Source: Nocardioidaceae bacterium (GTDB lineage Bacteria; Actinomycetota; Actinomycetes; Propionibacteriales; Nocardioidaceae). Taken from it: DNA of 64,000 bases. The position numbers and the translations under genes were made by a program. Below the pieces are notes generated by a model. The model saw nothing but the letters and a program-made list of their open reading frames with translations. It was not told where the DNA came from and searched no databases. The stretch's first letter is position 1; each line of letters begins with the position of its first letter. The DNA is taken from the NCBI GenBank assembly GCA_013361955.1, contig JABFXA010000047.1, forward strand, positions 18,207 to 82,206, in the 5' to 3' direction. Positions 48,372 through 57,406 of this stretch are shown piece after piece.

Positions 48372-49103
48372 TCAGAGGTGGTGCTGGACCCAGAGGTTCT
48401 CCTCGACGTACTCCGCGACGTCCGCGTCGCGGTCGACGTCGAGGGGGTTCAGGGCGTCGGGGACGACGTACGTCCCGGTGACGGGGAGCGGCATGTCCGC
48501 CCATCCCTCCCACTCGGCGACCGTGCCGCGGACCACCATCGAGCGCGCGGCCGGCCCGAGGATGGTGGCGCCCATCCGCTGGTGGGTGCGGATCCACGGG
48601 TCGAGGTGCAGCCCGTCGTCGCGGGCCCACCCGGCGTAGTCGGCCATCGACTGCAGCGGGTAGCGGTGCTTCCAGGTGGGCCGCAGCGGAGCGACGACCT
48701 CGGTCATCCCGCGCTCCCGGGCCCGGCCGGCCAGCGCCTGCAGGACCTGCTGGGCGAGGCCCTGCCGGTCGTAGGCCTTCGCGACCGCGGCCGCCATGAA
48801 CGACAGCGCGGTCGGCGGCCGGCCCTGGTCGTGGTCCTCGACGGACCGGGCGAGCGTGCCCTCGTAGCCGTCGGGCAGGTCCTCGAAGCGGCCGTCCCAC
48901 GAGAACGGGACACCCCACCCGCCCGCGGCCACCGTGCCCTCGTCGAGGAGCAGCACGTCGTACTCGGCGAAGTACGTGCTGACCAGGGGCAGGTACGTCG
49001 GCCCGGCCGTGCCGTGGAAGACGAACTCGGGCCAGCGCTCCTTGAACGCGGCGCCCGCCTCCTGCTCGAGGTCGGGCCGCTCGCTGCTGGTGACGACGTC
49101 CAT
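48372..49103 (-). CDS. GNAT-like N-acetyltransferase
   Basis: LSFMAAAVAKAYDRQGLAQQVLQALAGRARERGMTEVVAPLRPTWKHRYPLQSMADYAGW...DPWIRTHQRMGATILGPAARSMVVRGTV. Confidence 0.75.
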   Translation of the reverse strand: MDVVTSSERPDLEQEAGAAFKERWPEFVFHGTAGPTYLPLVSTYFAEYDVLLLDEGTVAAGGWGVPFSWDGRFEDLPDGYEGTLARSVEDHDQGRPPTALSFMAAAVAKAYDRQGLAQQVLQALAGRARERGMTEVVAPLRPTWKHRYPLQSMADYAGWARDDGLHLDPWIRTHQRMGATILGPAARSMVVRGTVAEWEGWADMPLPVTGTYVVPDALNPLDVDRDADVAEYVEENLWVQHHL

Positions 49104-49167
49104 CCGGACATTCTGGGCCAGGCGGTCCGGGGGTGGCGGTCGGGCCGGGTCGGGCAGAGTGGGGTCC

Positions 49168-50235
49168 ATGATCGAGCTGCGCAGCGACAACGCCGCGGGG
49201 GTGGCGCCGGAGATCCTCGCGGCCGTGCAGGCCGCGAACACCGGCTCGGCGCTGGCGTACGGGGGCGACGACCTGACCGCCGACCTCCAGGAGGTGGTGC
49301 GGAGGGTCTTCGAGCACCCCGCCGCCCGGGTCTTCCCGGTCACCAGCGGGACCGCCGCGAACTCGCTCGCGATCTCGGCGGCCACGCCGCCGTGGGGCGC
49401 GGTGCTGTGCCACTCGTCGGCCCACATCATCACCGCGGAGGGCGGGGCGACGTCGCTGTTCGGCGGCGGCGCGGTGATGCGCGGCGTCGACGGTGCGCAC
49501 GCGCTGATCGACCCGGAGCGGCTGCGGGAGGTGCTGGAGTCGGTCCGGTGGGGCGACCCGCACGAGAGCCAGCCGAGCGTGCTGTCGCTGACGCTGCCCA
49601 GCGACCACGGCACCGTGTACGACGTCGACCAGGTCGCGAAGCTCGTCGCGGTCGCCCGCGAGCGCGGGCTGCGCACGCACCTCGACGGGGCGCGCCTCGC
49701 GAACGCCGTCGCCGCCCTCGGCTGCGCACCCGCGGACGTGACCTGGCGGGCCGGCGTGGACGTGCTCTCGCTCGGCGCGACCAAGAACGGCGCGCTGAGC
49801 GCCGAGGCGATCGTGGCCTTCGACAGCGCGATCGCCGACGAGCTGGTGTACCGCACCAAGCGCTCCGGCCACGTCACCAGCAAGATGCGGTTCCAGTCGG
49901 CGCAGCTGGCGGCGTACCTCACCGACGGGCTGTGGCTGCGCCTGGCGAGCAACGCCAACCAGCGGATGGCCGCGCTGGTGGCCGAGCTGCAGTCGCTGGC
50001 GGCGTACGGCGTGCGGCTGCTCGACCGCGTCGACGTCAACATGGCCTTCGTCGAGATGCCGGCGGCGGCGATCGACGCGGCGACCGAGGCCGGCGTGCAG
50101 TTCTACCGGATGGGCCCGACCACCGTGCGGCTGGTCACCAGCTGGCAGACCACCGCGGAGGACGTCGCGGCGGCCGCTGCCCGGTTCCGCGAGGCGTGTT
50201 CGTCGGCCCGGGACGGTGAGACGCTGACGGGATGA
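49168..50235 (+). CDS. low-specificity L-threonine aldolase family (PLP)
   Basis: MIELRSDNAAGVAPEILAAVQAANTGSALAYGGDDLTADL...VTSGTAANSLAIS...THLDGARLANAV...LSLGATKNGAL. Confidence 0.87.
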   Translation: MIELRSDNAAGVAPEILAAVQAANTGSALAYGGDDLTADLQEVVRRVFEHPAARVFPVTSGTAANSLAISAATPPWGAVLCHSSAHIITAEGGATSLFGGGAVMRGVDGAHALIDPERLREVLESVRWGDPHESQPSVLSLTLPSDHGTVYDVDQVAKLVAVARERGLRTHLDGARLANAVAALGCAPADVTWRAGVDVLSLGATKNGALSAEAIVAFDSAIADELVYRTKRSGHVTSKMRFQSAQLAAYLTDGLWLRLASNANQRMAALVAELQSLAAYGVRLLDRVDVNMAFVEMPAAAIDAATEAGVQFYRMGPTTVRLVTSWQTTAEDVAAAAARFREACSSARDGETLTG

Positions 50236-50612
50236 TCCTCGCCTGCCACACCCTGATCTACTCCGACGACGCCGACGCCACCCGGACCTTCTTCCGCGAC
50301 GTCCTCGGCTTCCCCTCGGTCGACGCCGGCACCGGCGACCACGACTGGCTGATCTTCCGGACCGGGCCGAGCGAGCTGGGCGTGCACCCGACCGGTCCGT
50401 TCGACGACGGGTCGAGCTCACCACGGCACCACGCGATCAGCTTCGTCGTCGACGACCTGGACGCCACGATGGCCGAGCTGCGGGCCAAGGGCGCGGAGTT
50501 CAGCTCCGGCCCGGACGACCACGGCTACGGGATCGTCGCGATGGTGCGGGTGCCGGGCGCCGACGACGTGCAGCTCTACCAGCCGAGGCACCGCACGGCG
50601 TACGCGCTCTGA
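50232..50612 (+). CDS. VOC family protein
   Basis: ATGA overlap with the upstream gene; ACHTLIYSDDADATRTFFRDVLGFPSVD...PRHHAISFVVDDLDATMAELRAKGAEFSSGPDDHGYG. Confidence 0.87.
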   Translation: MILACHTLIYSDDADATRTFFRDVLGFPSVDAGTGDHDWLIFRTGPSELGVHPTGPFDDGSSSPRHHAISFVVDDLDATMAELRAKGAEFSSGPDDHGYGIVAMVRVPGADDVQLYQPRHRTAYAL

Positions 50613-50671
50613 CCGATGATTCTCGGCGAGCACGACGGTCTGACCCGGCGTACCCGCACTCAGGAGGAACC

Positions 50672-51283
50672 ATGAGCAAGGTCATCGCTGCCATCACCAC
50701 CTCCGTCGACGGCTACGTCGTCGGGCCGGACGACAGGCCCGGGCAGGGACTCGGCATCGGGGGTGAGCGCCTCCACTACTGGGTGATGGGCGGCCCCTGG
50801 ACGTACGCCGACGACGGCCGCGACACAGACGGCATGCACGGCGCCGACCGGGAGTACTTCGAGGCGCTCACCGAGGGGCTGGGCTGCGGGATCGTCGGCC
50901 GCACCATGTACGACGCCGCGGGCGCCTGGGGCGGCACGAACCCGTTCCCCGGCACCCTGATCGTGCTCACCCACCGCACCGAGGACCAGCCGGACCCGAG
51001 CACCGGCTTCCTGTTCGTCGACGGCTTCGACGCCGCGCTGCAGAAGGCACGCGAGCTCGCCGGCGACGCCACGGTGTCCCTCGGCGGCGGTGCCGACCTG
51101 ATCCGGCAGGGCCTCGCGGCGGACGTGGTCGACGAGCTCGCGATCTCCACCGCACCGGTCGTGCCGGGCGGCGGGAAGCGGCTGTTCGAGGGGTTCGAGC
51201 GAGACCTCGACCTCGACGTGCTCGGCACCTGGAGCTCGCCGTTCGCCACCCACGTGCGGTACGCCGTCAAGCGACCGGGGTAG
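50672..51283 (+). CDS. dihydrofolate reductase/RibD C-terminal family protein
   Basis: MSKVIAAITTSVDGYVVGPDD...GCGIVGRTMYDAAGAWGG...ADVVDELAISTAPVVPGGGKRLFEG; AGGAGG RBS. Confidence 0.87.
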   Translation: MSKVIAAITTSVDGYVVGPDDRPGQGLGIGGERLHYWVMGGPWTYADDGRDTDGMHGADREYFEALTEGLGCGIVGRTMYDAAGAWGGTNPFPGTLIVLTHRTEDQPDPSTGFLFVDGFDAALQKARELAGDATVSLGGGADLIRQGLAADVVDELAISTAPVVPGGGKRLFEGFERDLDLDVLGTWSSPFATHVRYAVKRPG

Positions 51284-51324
51284 CGGTCGGCCGGCCGGTG
51301 CCGCCCCGGCCGCTCAGGCGCTAC
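51280..51324. terminator. GC-rich stem-loop at the end of the DHFR-like gene
   Basis: GTAGCG..CGGCCGG...CCGGCCG..CGCTAC nested inverted repeat starting at the stop codon; no U-tract. Confidence 0.3.
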
Positions 51325-51359
51325 CGTCGGGAGCGGACAGCGTTCCGGTAGGGGAGTGG

Positions 51360-52559
51360 ATGAGTTACTCCGACGGGGCAGGCCTCGACGGGCTGCAGCA
51401 GACGGTCGACCGGCTCGCCGCGCGGCTCGGACGCTCGGTCGCCATCGACGACACCCAGGGCCGGCTGGTGGTCTCGAGCGGGCACTTCGGCGAGGAGGAC
51501 GAGCTCCGGGTCTTCGCCATCGTGCACCGGTACTCCGACCCGCGGGTGCTCGCGCACTTCAAGAAGCACGGCATCTACTCGTGGGACCGGCCCGGCCGCA
51601 TCCCCGCGGACGCCGAGCTGGGGTTCAAGGCGCGGGTGTGCTGCCCGATCCGCGACCACGACATCCTGTTCGGGCACCTGTTCCTCATCGACGAGGGCGT
51701 CGAGGACGACGAGGTCGAGGAGGCCGCGGCCGCCACGGTCCAGATCGGGCAGCTGATGTACCGGCGGCTGATGCTGCACGAGGAGTCGCAGCAGCGGGCG
51801 GCCGAGCTGACCCGCGGCCTGATCTCGTCGGAGCCCGCCGACCGCGCCCGCGCCTGGGACCGGCTCGCGGACCAGGAGGTCGTGGCCGGCACGGACTGCA
51901 GCGTGGCCCTGGTCGCTCGGGTCGTCGGCCCGGTGCCGGACACCGAGGACGTCCAGGCCGACCTGCAGGCCGCGGTCGAGATGGCCACCGGCGACCGGGC
52001 CCGCGCGAGCGTCGCCTGGGTGCGGCCGGTCGAGGCCGTGGTCCTCGTGCTCGGCGGCGGGCAGGCCCTCGCGCGTCAGGTCGCGGAGCGCATCGCGGCG
52101 CGGATGGTCGCGGTCGGACGTCGGATGGTCGTCGGGATCGGCGGCGAGGAGGCCGGCGCCGACGGCGCGGCGGCCTCGCACGACGACGCGAGGCTGGCGG
52201 CCCGCGCGGCCACCTTGCTGCCGGAGCTCGGGCCGGTCGTGGGTGCCGAGAGCCTCGGGGTCTACCGGTTGCTGCTCAGGCTCCCACCCGGGGAGCTCGC
52301 TGCGTCCCGCTACCCGGCCGAGCTGCGCCGGCTCGTCGACGCCGACAGCAACGACAACCTGGTCGAGACCCTGGCGGCGTACCTGTCCTGCGCGGGCGAC
52401 GTGACCGCGGCCTCGGCCGCGCTGCACGTGCACCGGTCCACCTTGTACTACCGGCTCGGCCGGATCGAGGAGATCGCCGGCGTCGACCTGCGCGACGGGG
52501 AGCAACGGCTCCGGCTGCACCTCGGGCTGAAGATGCGCAGGCTCGTCGAGCGGTCCTGA
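51360..52559 (+). CDS. PucR/CdaR-type helix-turn-helix transcriptional regulator
   Basis: C-terminal RLVDADSNDNLVETLAAYLSCAGDVTAASAALHVHRSTLYYRLGRIEEIAGVDLRDGEQRLRLHLGLKMRRL. Confidence 0.9.
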   Translation: MSYSDGAGLDGLQQTVDRLAARLGRSVAIDDTQGRLVVSSGHFGEEDELRVFAIVHRYSDPRVLAHFKKHGIYSWDRPGRIPADAELGFKARVCCPIRDHDILFGHLFLIDEGVEDDEVEEAAAATVQIGQLMYRRLMLHEESQQRAAELTRGLISSEPADRARAWDRLADQEVVAGTDCSVALVARVVGPVPDTEDVQADLQAAVEMATGDRARASVAWVRPVEAVVLVLGGGQALARQVAERIAARMVAVGRRMVVGIGGEEAGADGAAASHDDARLAARAATLLPELGPVVGAESLGVYRLLLRLPPGELAASRYPAELRRLVDADSNDNLVETLAAYLSCAGDVTAASAALHVHRSTLYYRLGRIEEIAGVDLRDGEQRLRLHLGLKMRRLVERS

Positions 52560-52576
52560 CCGGGCCCTGACCTGCA

Positions 52577-52598
52577 CGTTCCGACGATTGTCGGAACG
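52577..52598. promoter_or_regulatory. 22-bp palindrome, candidate PucR-type operator (or short terminator)
   Basis: CGTTCCGAC-GATT-GTCGGAACG; degenerate second copy TTGCCGACCTGGTCCGAA at about 52611-52628. Confidence 0.5.
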
Positions 52599-52690
52599 GC
52601 GGCGCCGAGTTTGCCGACCTGGTCCGAAGCGGCGCCGGCTCGTCGTGAGGAGGCTATGGCGCACGTCACTGCCAACCGAATGAGGTCATC

Positions 52691-54058
52691 GTGAGTGCCA
52701 TCAACGCCTTCGACGACGCGCCGTTGTCGCGGTTCCACAAGAGGCTCGCGGTCTTCACCGCAGGTGGACCGTTCCTCGACGGCTACATCCTCAGCATCAT
52801 CGGGGTGGCCATGGTGCAGCTCGCTCCCGAGTTCGACATGAGCCCCTCGACCCAGGGCCTGGTCGGCGCCGCCGCCCTGATCGGCATCTTCTTCGGCGCG
52901 TTCGTCGGCGGCTGGGCCACCGACAAGCTCGGCCGCCACCTGCTGTTCACGATCGACCTGATCGCGCTGGTCGTGTGCTCGGTCGCACAGGGACTCGTCA
53001 ACGACGTCGGGTGGCTGATCGCGCTGCGGTTCCTGGTCGGGATCGCGGTCGGGGCCGACTACCCGATCGCCACGTCGCTGCTCGCGGAGTTCACCCCGCG
53101 CCGCTACCGCGGCAAGCTGCTGGGCGCGTTCGTCACCACCTGGTTCCTCGGCGCCGCCACGGCGTACGTCGTGGGGCAGTTCCTGCTGCACGTCGACGGC
53201 GGCTGGCGGTGGATGCTGGCCAGCGCCGCGCTGCCCGGCCTGGTGATCGTGATCGCCCGGATGGGCACCCCCGAGTCGCCGCGGTGGCTGGCGAAGAACG
53301 GCCGCGAGGACGAGGCGCTCGAGGTCATCCACAAGGTGTACGGCGAGCACGTGACGCTGCACGACCTGCAGGAGGCCGACCAGGCCGAGACCCAGGAGCA
53401 CGTCGGGCTCCGCGCCCTGGTCAGCGCCGGCTACGGCAAGCGGATGGCCTTCATCACGATCTTCTGGACCTGCTCGATCGTGCCGCTCTTCGCGGTCTAC
53501 GCCTTCAGCCCGGCGATCCTCAGCGCCCTGAACCTCGGAGACGACCTCGCGCACATCGGCTCCGCGGCGATCACCGTGCTGTTCCTGGTCGGCTGCCTGG
53601 TCGCGGTCGGGCTGGTCGAGCGGATGGGCCGCCGGCCGCTGATCATCCACAGCTTCCTCTGGAGCGGCGTCGCGCTGCTCGCGCTCGGGCTGTTCCCGCA
53701 CGCCGCCCCCGTCGTGATCCTGGCCCTGTTCGCGACGTACGCGGTGCTCATCGGCGGCACCCAGATCCTGCAGTGGGTCTACCCGAACGAGCTGTTCCCC
53801 ACCGAGATCCGCGGCTCCGCGGTGGGCCTGGCCTCCTCGCTGAGCCGGATCGGCGCGGCGGTCGGCACCTACCTGGTCCCGGTGGCCCTCTCCGGCATCG
53901 GCATCGGCCCGACCATGCTGCTGGGCGGTCTGATCACGCTGGTCGGCGCGGCCGTGTCGCTCGCGTGGGCCCCCGAGACCCGCGGCAAGACGCTCGCCGA
54001 GTGCGCCTCGCTCACCACGACCACCGCTGTCGGCACCGTCGCGAAGGCCGTGTCGTGA
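52691..54058 (+). CDS. MFS transporter (sugar porter/AAHS-like)
   Basis: TAGGPFLDGYILSIIGVAMVQLAPEF, GGWATDKLGRHLLFTIDLI, PIATSLLAEFTPRRYRGKLLGAF, YPNELFPTEIRGSAVGLASSLSRIGAAVGTYLVP; 12 TM. Confidence 0.92.
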   Translation: MSAINAFDDAPLSRFHKRLAVFTAGGPFLDGYILSIIGVAMVQLAPEFDMSPSTQGLVGAAALIGIFFGAFVGGWATDKLGRHLLFTIDLIALVVCSVAQGLVNDVGWLIALRFLVGIAVGADYPIATSLLAEFTPRRYRGKLLGAFVTTWFLGAATAYVVGQFLLHVDGGWRWMLASAALPGLVIVIARMGTPESPRWLAKNGREDEALEVIHKVYGEHVTLHDLQEADQAETQEHVGLRALVSAGYGKRMAFITIFWTCSIVPLFAVYAFSPAILSALNLGDDLAHIGSAAITVLFLVGCLVAVGLVERMGRRPLIIHSFLWSGVALLALGLFPHAAPVVILALFATYAVLIGGTQILQWVYPNELFPTEIRGSAVGLASSLSRIGAAVGTYLVPVALSGIGIGPTMLLGGLITLVGAAVSLAWAPETRGKTLAECASLTTTTAVGTVAKAVS

Positions 54059-55431
54059 GGGACGTCGTGATCGTCGGCGGTGGCATCGCCGGCCTGTCCG
54101 CGGCCTGGCGGCTCCGGAACCGCGACATCTGCCTCCTCGAGGCGGACCACCGGGTCGGCGGACGGATCCGGTCAGAGCGCCGCGGCCGGTACTGGCTGAA
54201 CTGGGGCGGGCACGTCATCGCCGGCGACGGCAGCTCCACCGACGCGCTCCTCCGCGAGGTCGGCGTGACCGCGCTGACCGTCCCCGGCTCCCTCAAGGGG
54301 ATGGCGATGAACGGCGCGCTGCTGACCGGCGGGCCGGTCGCGACGTACCCGTTCCGCATCCCGATGTCGCTGCGCGACCGTGCCGCGATCCTGCGCGCGG
54401 GGGCCAAGGTGGGGGTCGGCGCGCTGCGCTACAACGCGCTGGTGCGCCGGCACGCCGCCGAGCCGCCGCTGGCGCTGCAGCAACGGGTGTACGACTTCGA
54501 GGACGACCGGACCTTCCGGGACCTGACCGGCGACCTGCCGCCCGACGCCTCGAAGCTGTTCGAGACCGTGGTGACCCGCTCCGCGGGCGACGTGGACGAG
54601 ATCTCGGCCGGCTGCGGGATCGGCTACTTCTCGCTGGTCTTCTTCGCCGGCAAGGGCCTGAACCGCAACATCGTCGGCGGCCCGTCCACGATGACCGAGG
54701 CGCTCGCGGCCGCCCTGGGCGAGCGGGTGCATCTCGGCGCCGAGGTGCGCGAGGTCGTGCACCGCCGTGACTCGGTGCTGGTCCGGTACGCCCAGGGCGG
54801 TGTCGAGCACGAGGTCGAGGCGCGGGCCGTGGTGCTCGCGACCACCGCCGGGGTGGCGCACCGCGTCGGCGTCGACCTGCCGTCCGACGTCCGCGACGCG
54901 CTCGGGCAGGTGGTCTACGGGCCGCACGTCAGCAGTGCGTTCCTCACCGACGAGACCGGGCCCCGGCCCTGGGACTCGACATACGCGATCGCGGCCCCGA
55001 GGAGCTCGTTCGCGATCGCGCTGAACCACGCCAGCCTGGTGCGGGCCGCCGAGCAGACCCGGCAGCCCGGGGGCAGCATGATGACCTTCTCGCCGGCGGG
55101 TCGTCGGCGCGCACTGCTCGACAAGACCGACGCCGAGGTGGTCGAGATCCATCTGCGCGACCTGGACGCCGTGCTCGGGCACGACTTCGCGTCCACGGTC
55201 GTCGAGGCCAGGTCCGCCCGCTGGGTCGAGGGCTCGCCGTACCGGTTCCCCGGCCGGGGCAGGCTGCAGCCCGCGCTGACGCGGGGCGGCAGCCGGGTCT
55301 TCCTCGCCGGCGACTACCTCGGCACCTTCTACATCGACTCCGCGGTCAGCACCGGCTTCGCCGCCGCCCAGCACGCCGCCGCGCTCTGCGGCGCCGTCCC
55401 CACCCCCACTCTCGAGAGGAACCTCCGATGA
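54055..55431 (+). CDS. FAD-dependent amine oxidase family protein
   Basis: GTG overlaps the MFS stop; RDVVIVGGGIAGLSAAWRLRNRDICLLEADHRVGGRIRSERR; GGSRVFLAGDYLGTFYIDSAVSTGFAAAQHAA. Confidence 0.88.
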   Translation: MRDVVIVGGGIAGLSAAWRLRNRDICLLEADHRVGGRIRSERRGRYWLNWGGHVIAGDGSSTDALLREVGVTALTVPGSLKGMAMNGALLTGGPVATYPFRIPMSLRDRAAILRAGAKVGVGALRYNALVRRHAAEPPLALQQRVYDFEDDRTFRDLTGDLPPDASKLFETVVTRSAGDVDEISAGCGIGYFSLVFFAGKGLNRNIVGGPSTMTEALAAALGERVHLGAEVREVVHRRDSVLVRYAQGGVEHEVEARAVVLATTAGVAHRVGVDLPSDVRDALGQVVYGPHVSSAFLTDETGPRPWDSTYAIAAPRSSFAIALNHASLVRAAEQTRQPGGSMMTFSPAGRRRALLDKTDAEVVEIHLRDLDAVLGHDFASTVVEARSARWVEGSPYRFPGRGRLQPALTRGGSRVFLAGDYLGTFYIDSAVSTGFAAAQHAAALCGAVPTPTLERNLR

Positions 55432-56327
55432 CCGACTCCCTGCGCGGCGTGCTCGTCGCCCTGGCCACCCCCGCGACCACCGACGGCGCCCTCGACGAGG
55501 CGGCCCTGCGGGCCCTCGTCGACCGGACCATCGACGGCGGGGTGCACGGCGTCGTCGCCTGCGGCTCGACCGGCGAGTTCACCGCCCTGACCACCGACGA
55601 GCGCCGGCGGGTCGTCGAGGTCGTCGTCGACCAGACCGCCGGACGCGTGCCCGTCGTCGCCCAGACCGGCGGCACCAGCGCCGCGAAGGCGATCGCGCTG
55701 ACCCGGCACGCCGAGGCCGCCGGTGTCGACGTGGTGATGCCGGTGGCGCCGTACTACGAGCCTCTGACGCTCGACGAGACCCGGCACTACCTGCGTCGCG
55801 TCGCGGGCTCCGTGCAGGTCCCGGTGATGCTCTACAACCTGCCGCACGCGACCGGTGTCGACCTCGCCCCCGAGGTGGTGGCGGGACTCGCCCGCGAGGT
55901 CCCGAACATCCGGTACGTGAAGAACACCAGCCCGGACATGGCGCAGGCCGCCCGGCTGATCCACGAGTACGGCGACCTGGTCGGCACGTTCGTCGGCTGG
56001 GACAGCCTGATCCTCTCCGCTCTCGTCAGCGGGTCGGCGGGCGTGATGGCGGGCACCGCCAACGTGGTGCCGGCCGAGCTCGTCGAAGTCCACGACCGGG
56101 TGCGCGAGGGTGACCTCGCGGCCGCCCGTGCGGCGTGGGCGCGGGTCCACCCGCTGCTCGACGCGGCCCTCTCCACGTCGTACGTCGCCGCGGTCAAGGC
56201 CGCGATGGAGGCGATCGGGCACTCCGCCGGACCCGTGCGCGACCCGCTGCTGCCGCTCGGCCCGGCCGACGCGGCCCGCATCGAGCAGCTGGCCGCCGTG
56301 TTCCGGCGCCAGCCTGCGGGAGTCTGA
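55428..56327 (+). CDS. DapA/HTPA synthase family (class I aldolase/deaminase superfamily) protein
   Basis: LRGVLVALATPATTDGALDEAALRALVDRTIDGGVHGVVACGSTGEFTALTTDERRRVVEVVV...PVMLYNLPHATGVDL...IRYVKNTSPD. Confidence 0.9.
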   Translation: MTDSLRGVLVALATPATTDGALDEAALRALVDRTIDGGVHGVVACGSTGEFTALTTDERRRVVEVVVDQTAGRVPVVAQTGGTSAAKAIALTRHAEAAGVDVVMPVAPYYEPLTLDETRHYLRRVAGSVQVPVMLYNLPHATGVDLAPEVVAGLAREVPNIRYVKNTSPDMAQAARLIHEYGDLVGTFVGWDSLILSALVSGSAGVMAGTANVVPAELVEVHDRVREGDLAAARAAWARVHPLLDAALSTSYVAAVKAAMEAIGHSAGPVRDPLLPLGPADAARIEQLAAVFRRQPAGV

Positions 56328-56332
56328 GCGGG

Positions 56333-57406
56333 TCAGGCGTCGACGACCAGGTCGCTGGTCGGGGTCGCGCAGCAGAGCAGGATCCTCTGCTGCGCGATCT
56401 CGCGCGGCCGGATGCCCCCGGCAGGTTCCATGTCGACGGTGCCCTCCAGCAGCGTCGACCTGCAGGTGCCGCACACGCCCTCGCCGCACGAGGACGGCAG
56501 GCTCAGCCCCGCCCGGGCCGCGGCGCCCAGGATGGAGGTGCCCGCGCCGCACTCGAGGGTGCGGCCGGACCGCCGCAGCTCGACCGTGTACGTCGGTCCG
56601 GCCGGCGGGCCGTCGTCCGGCGGCGGGCCCGGCGTGCCGAGGTCGAAGCTCTCCTCGTGACAACGCGCCGGGTCGGCGCCCGCCTCGGCGAGCAGGGTGC
56701 GTGCCGCCGCCATGTAGGGAGCCGGCCCGCACGTGAACACCTCACGCTCCAGCAGGTCGGGCGCCGCGGCCAGCAGGTGCGCGAGGGTGAGCCGGCCCCG
56801 AGGCCCGGTCCACGTCTCGGCGGCGGAGTCCGCCTCGCAGATGGTGACCACCCGGACCCCCGGGACCTGCTCGGCCAGGTGCTGCAGCTCGGCGCGGAAC
56901 ACGATGTCGTCGGGGGTGCGGGCGTTGTGCACGAGGACGACGTCCGCGCCGTCACCGCGGTCGCGGCGGTCCCGGGTCATCGACATCAGCGGGGTGATCC
57001 CGCTGCCGGCCGAGAGGTAGAGGTGCTTCGCGGCGGGGTGCCGCGACGTCGTGAAGACGCCGTACGGACCGGAGACCTGCAGCATCGTGCCGGCGCGCAC
57101 GGTGTCGTGCAGCCAGCCGGACACCGGCCCGCCGGGCACCCGCTTCACGGTGAGCTCCAGGGTGCCGGGGGCGGTCGGCGGCGACGCGATCGTGTAGCAC
57201 CGCTCGACCGGCCCGGTGTCGAGGTCGGCGGTGAGCGTGACGTGCTGCCCGGGCTCGAACACGAACCGGCCGCCCCGCGGGTGGCGCAGCACGAACGTCC
57301 GGACGTCGTGGGTCACCGGCCGCACGTCGACGCAGACCAGCGGTTCGTCGACGACGGGGAGCCAGGTCTGGGGTGCGACGAGGGGCAGGTCCAGCGTCGC
57401 GGTCAC
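56333..57406 (-). CDS. hybrid FAD/2Fe-2S ferredoxin reductase (GbcB-like Rieske oxygenase partner)
   Basis: FEPGQHVTLTADLDTGPVERCYTIASPP, YLSAGSGITPLMSMTR, FTCGPAPYMAAARTLL, SCGEGVCGTCRSTLLEGTVDM...RILLCCATPTSDLVVD. Confidence 0.9.
   Translation of the reverse strand: MTATLDLPLVAPQTWLPVVDEPLVCVDVRPVTHDVRTFVLRHPRGGRFVFEPGQHVTLTADLDTGPVERCYTIASPPTAPGTLELTVKRVPGGPVSGWLHDTVRAGTMLQVSGPYGVFTTSRHPAAKHLYLSAGSGITPLMSMTRDRRDRGDGADVVLVHNARTPDDIVFRAELQHLAEQVPGVRVVTICEADSAAETWTGPRGRLTLAHLLAAAPDLLEREVFTCGPAPYMAAARTLLAEAGADPARCHEESFDLGTPGPPPDDGPPAGPTYTVELRRSGRTLECGAGTSILGAAARAGLSLPSSCGEGVCGTCRSTLLEGTVDMEPAGGIRPREIAQQRILLCCATPTSDLVVDA

Noticed and set aside
51280-51324. GC-rich nested stem-loop as a functional riboregulator
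   Set aside because: Better explained as a weak terminator or chance GC pairing; kept only as a low-confidence terminator
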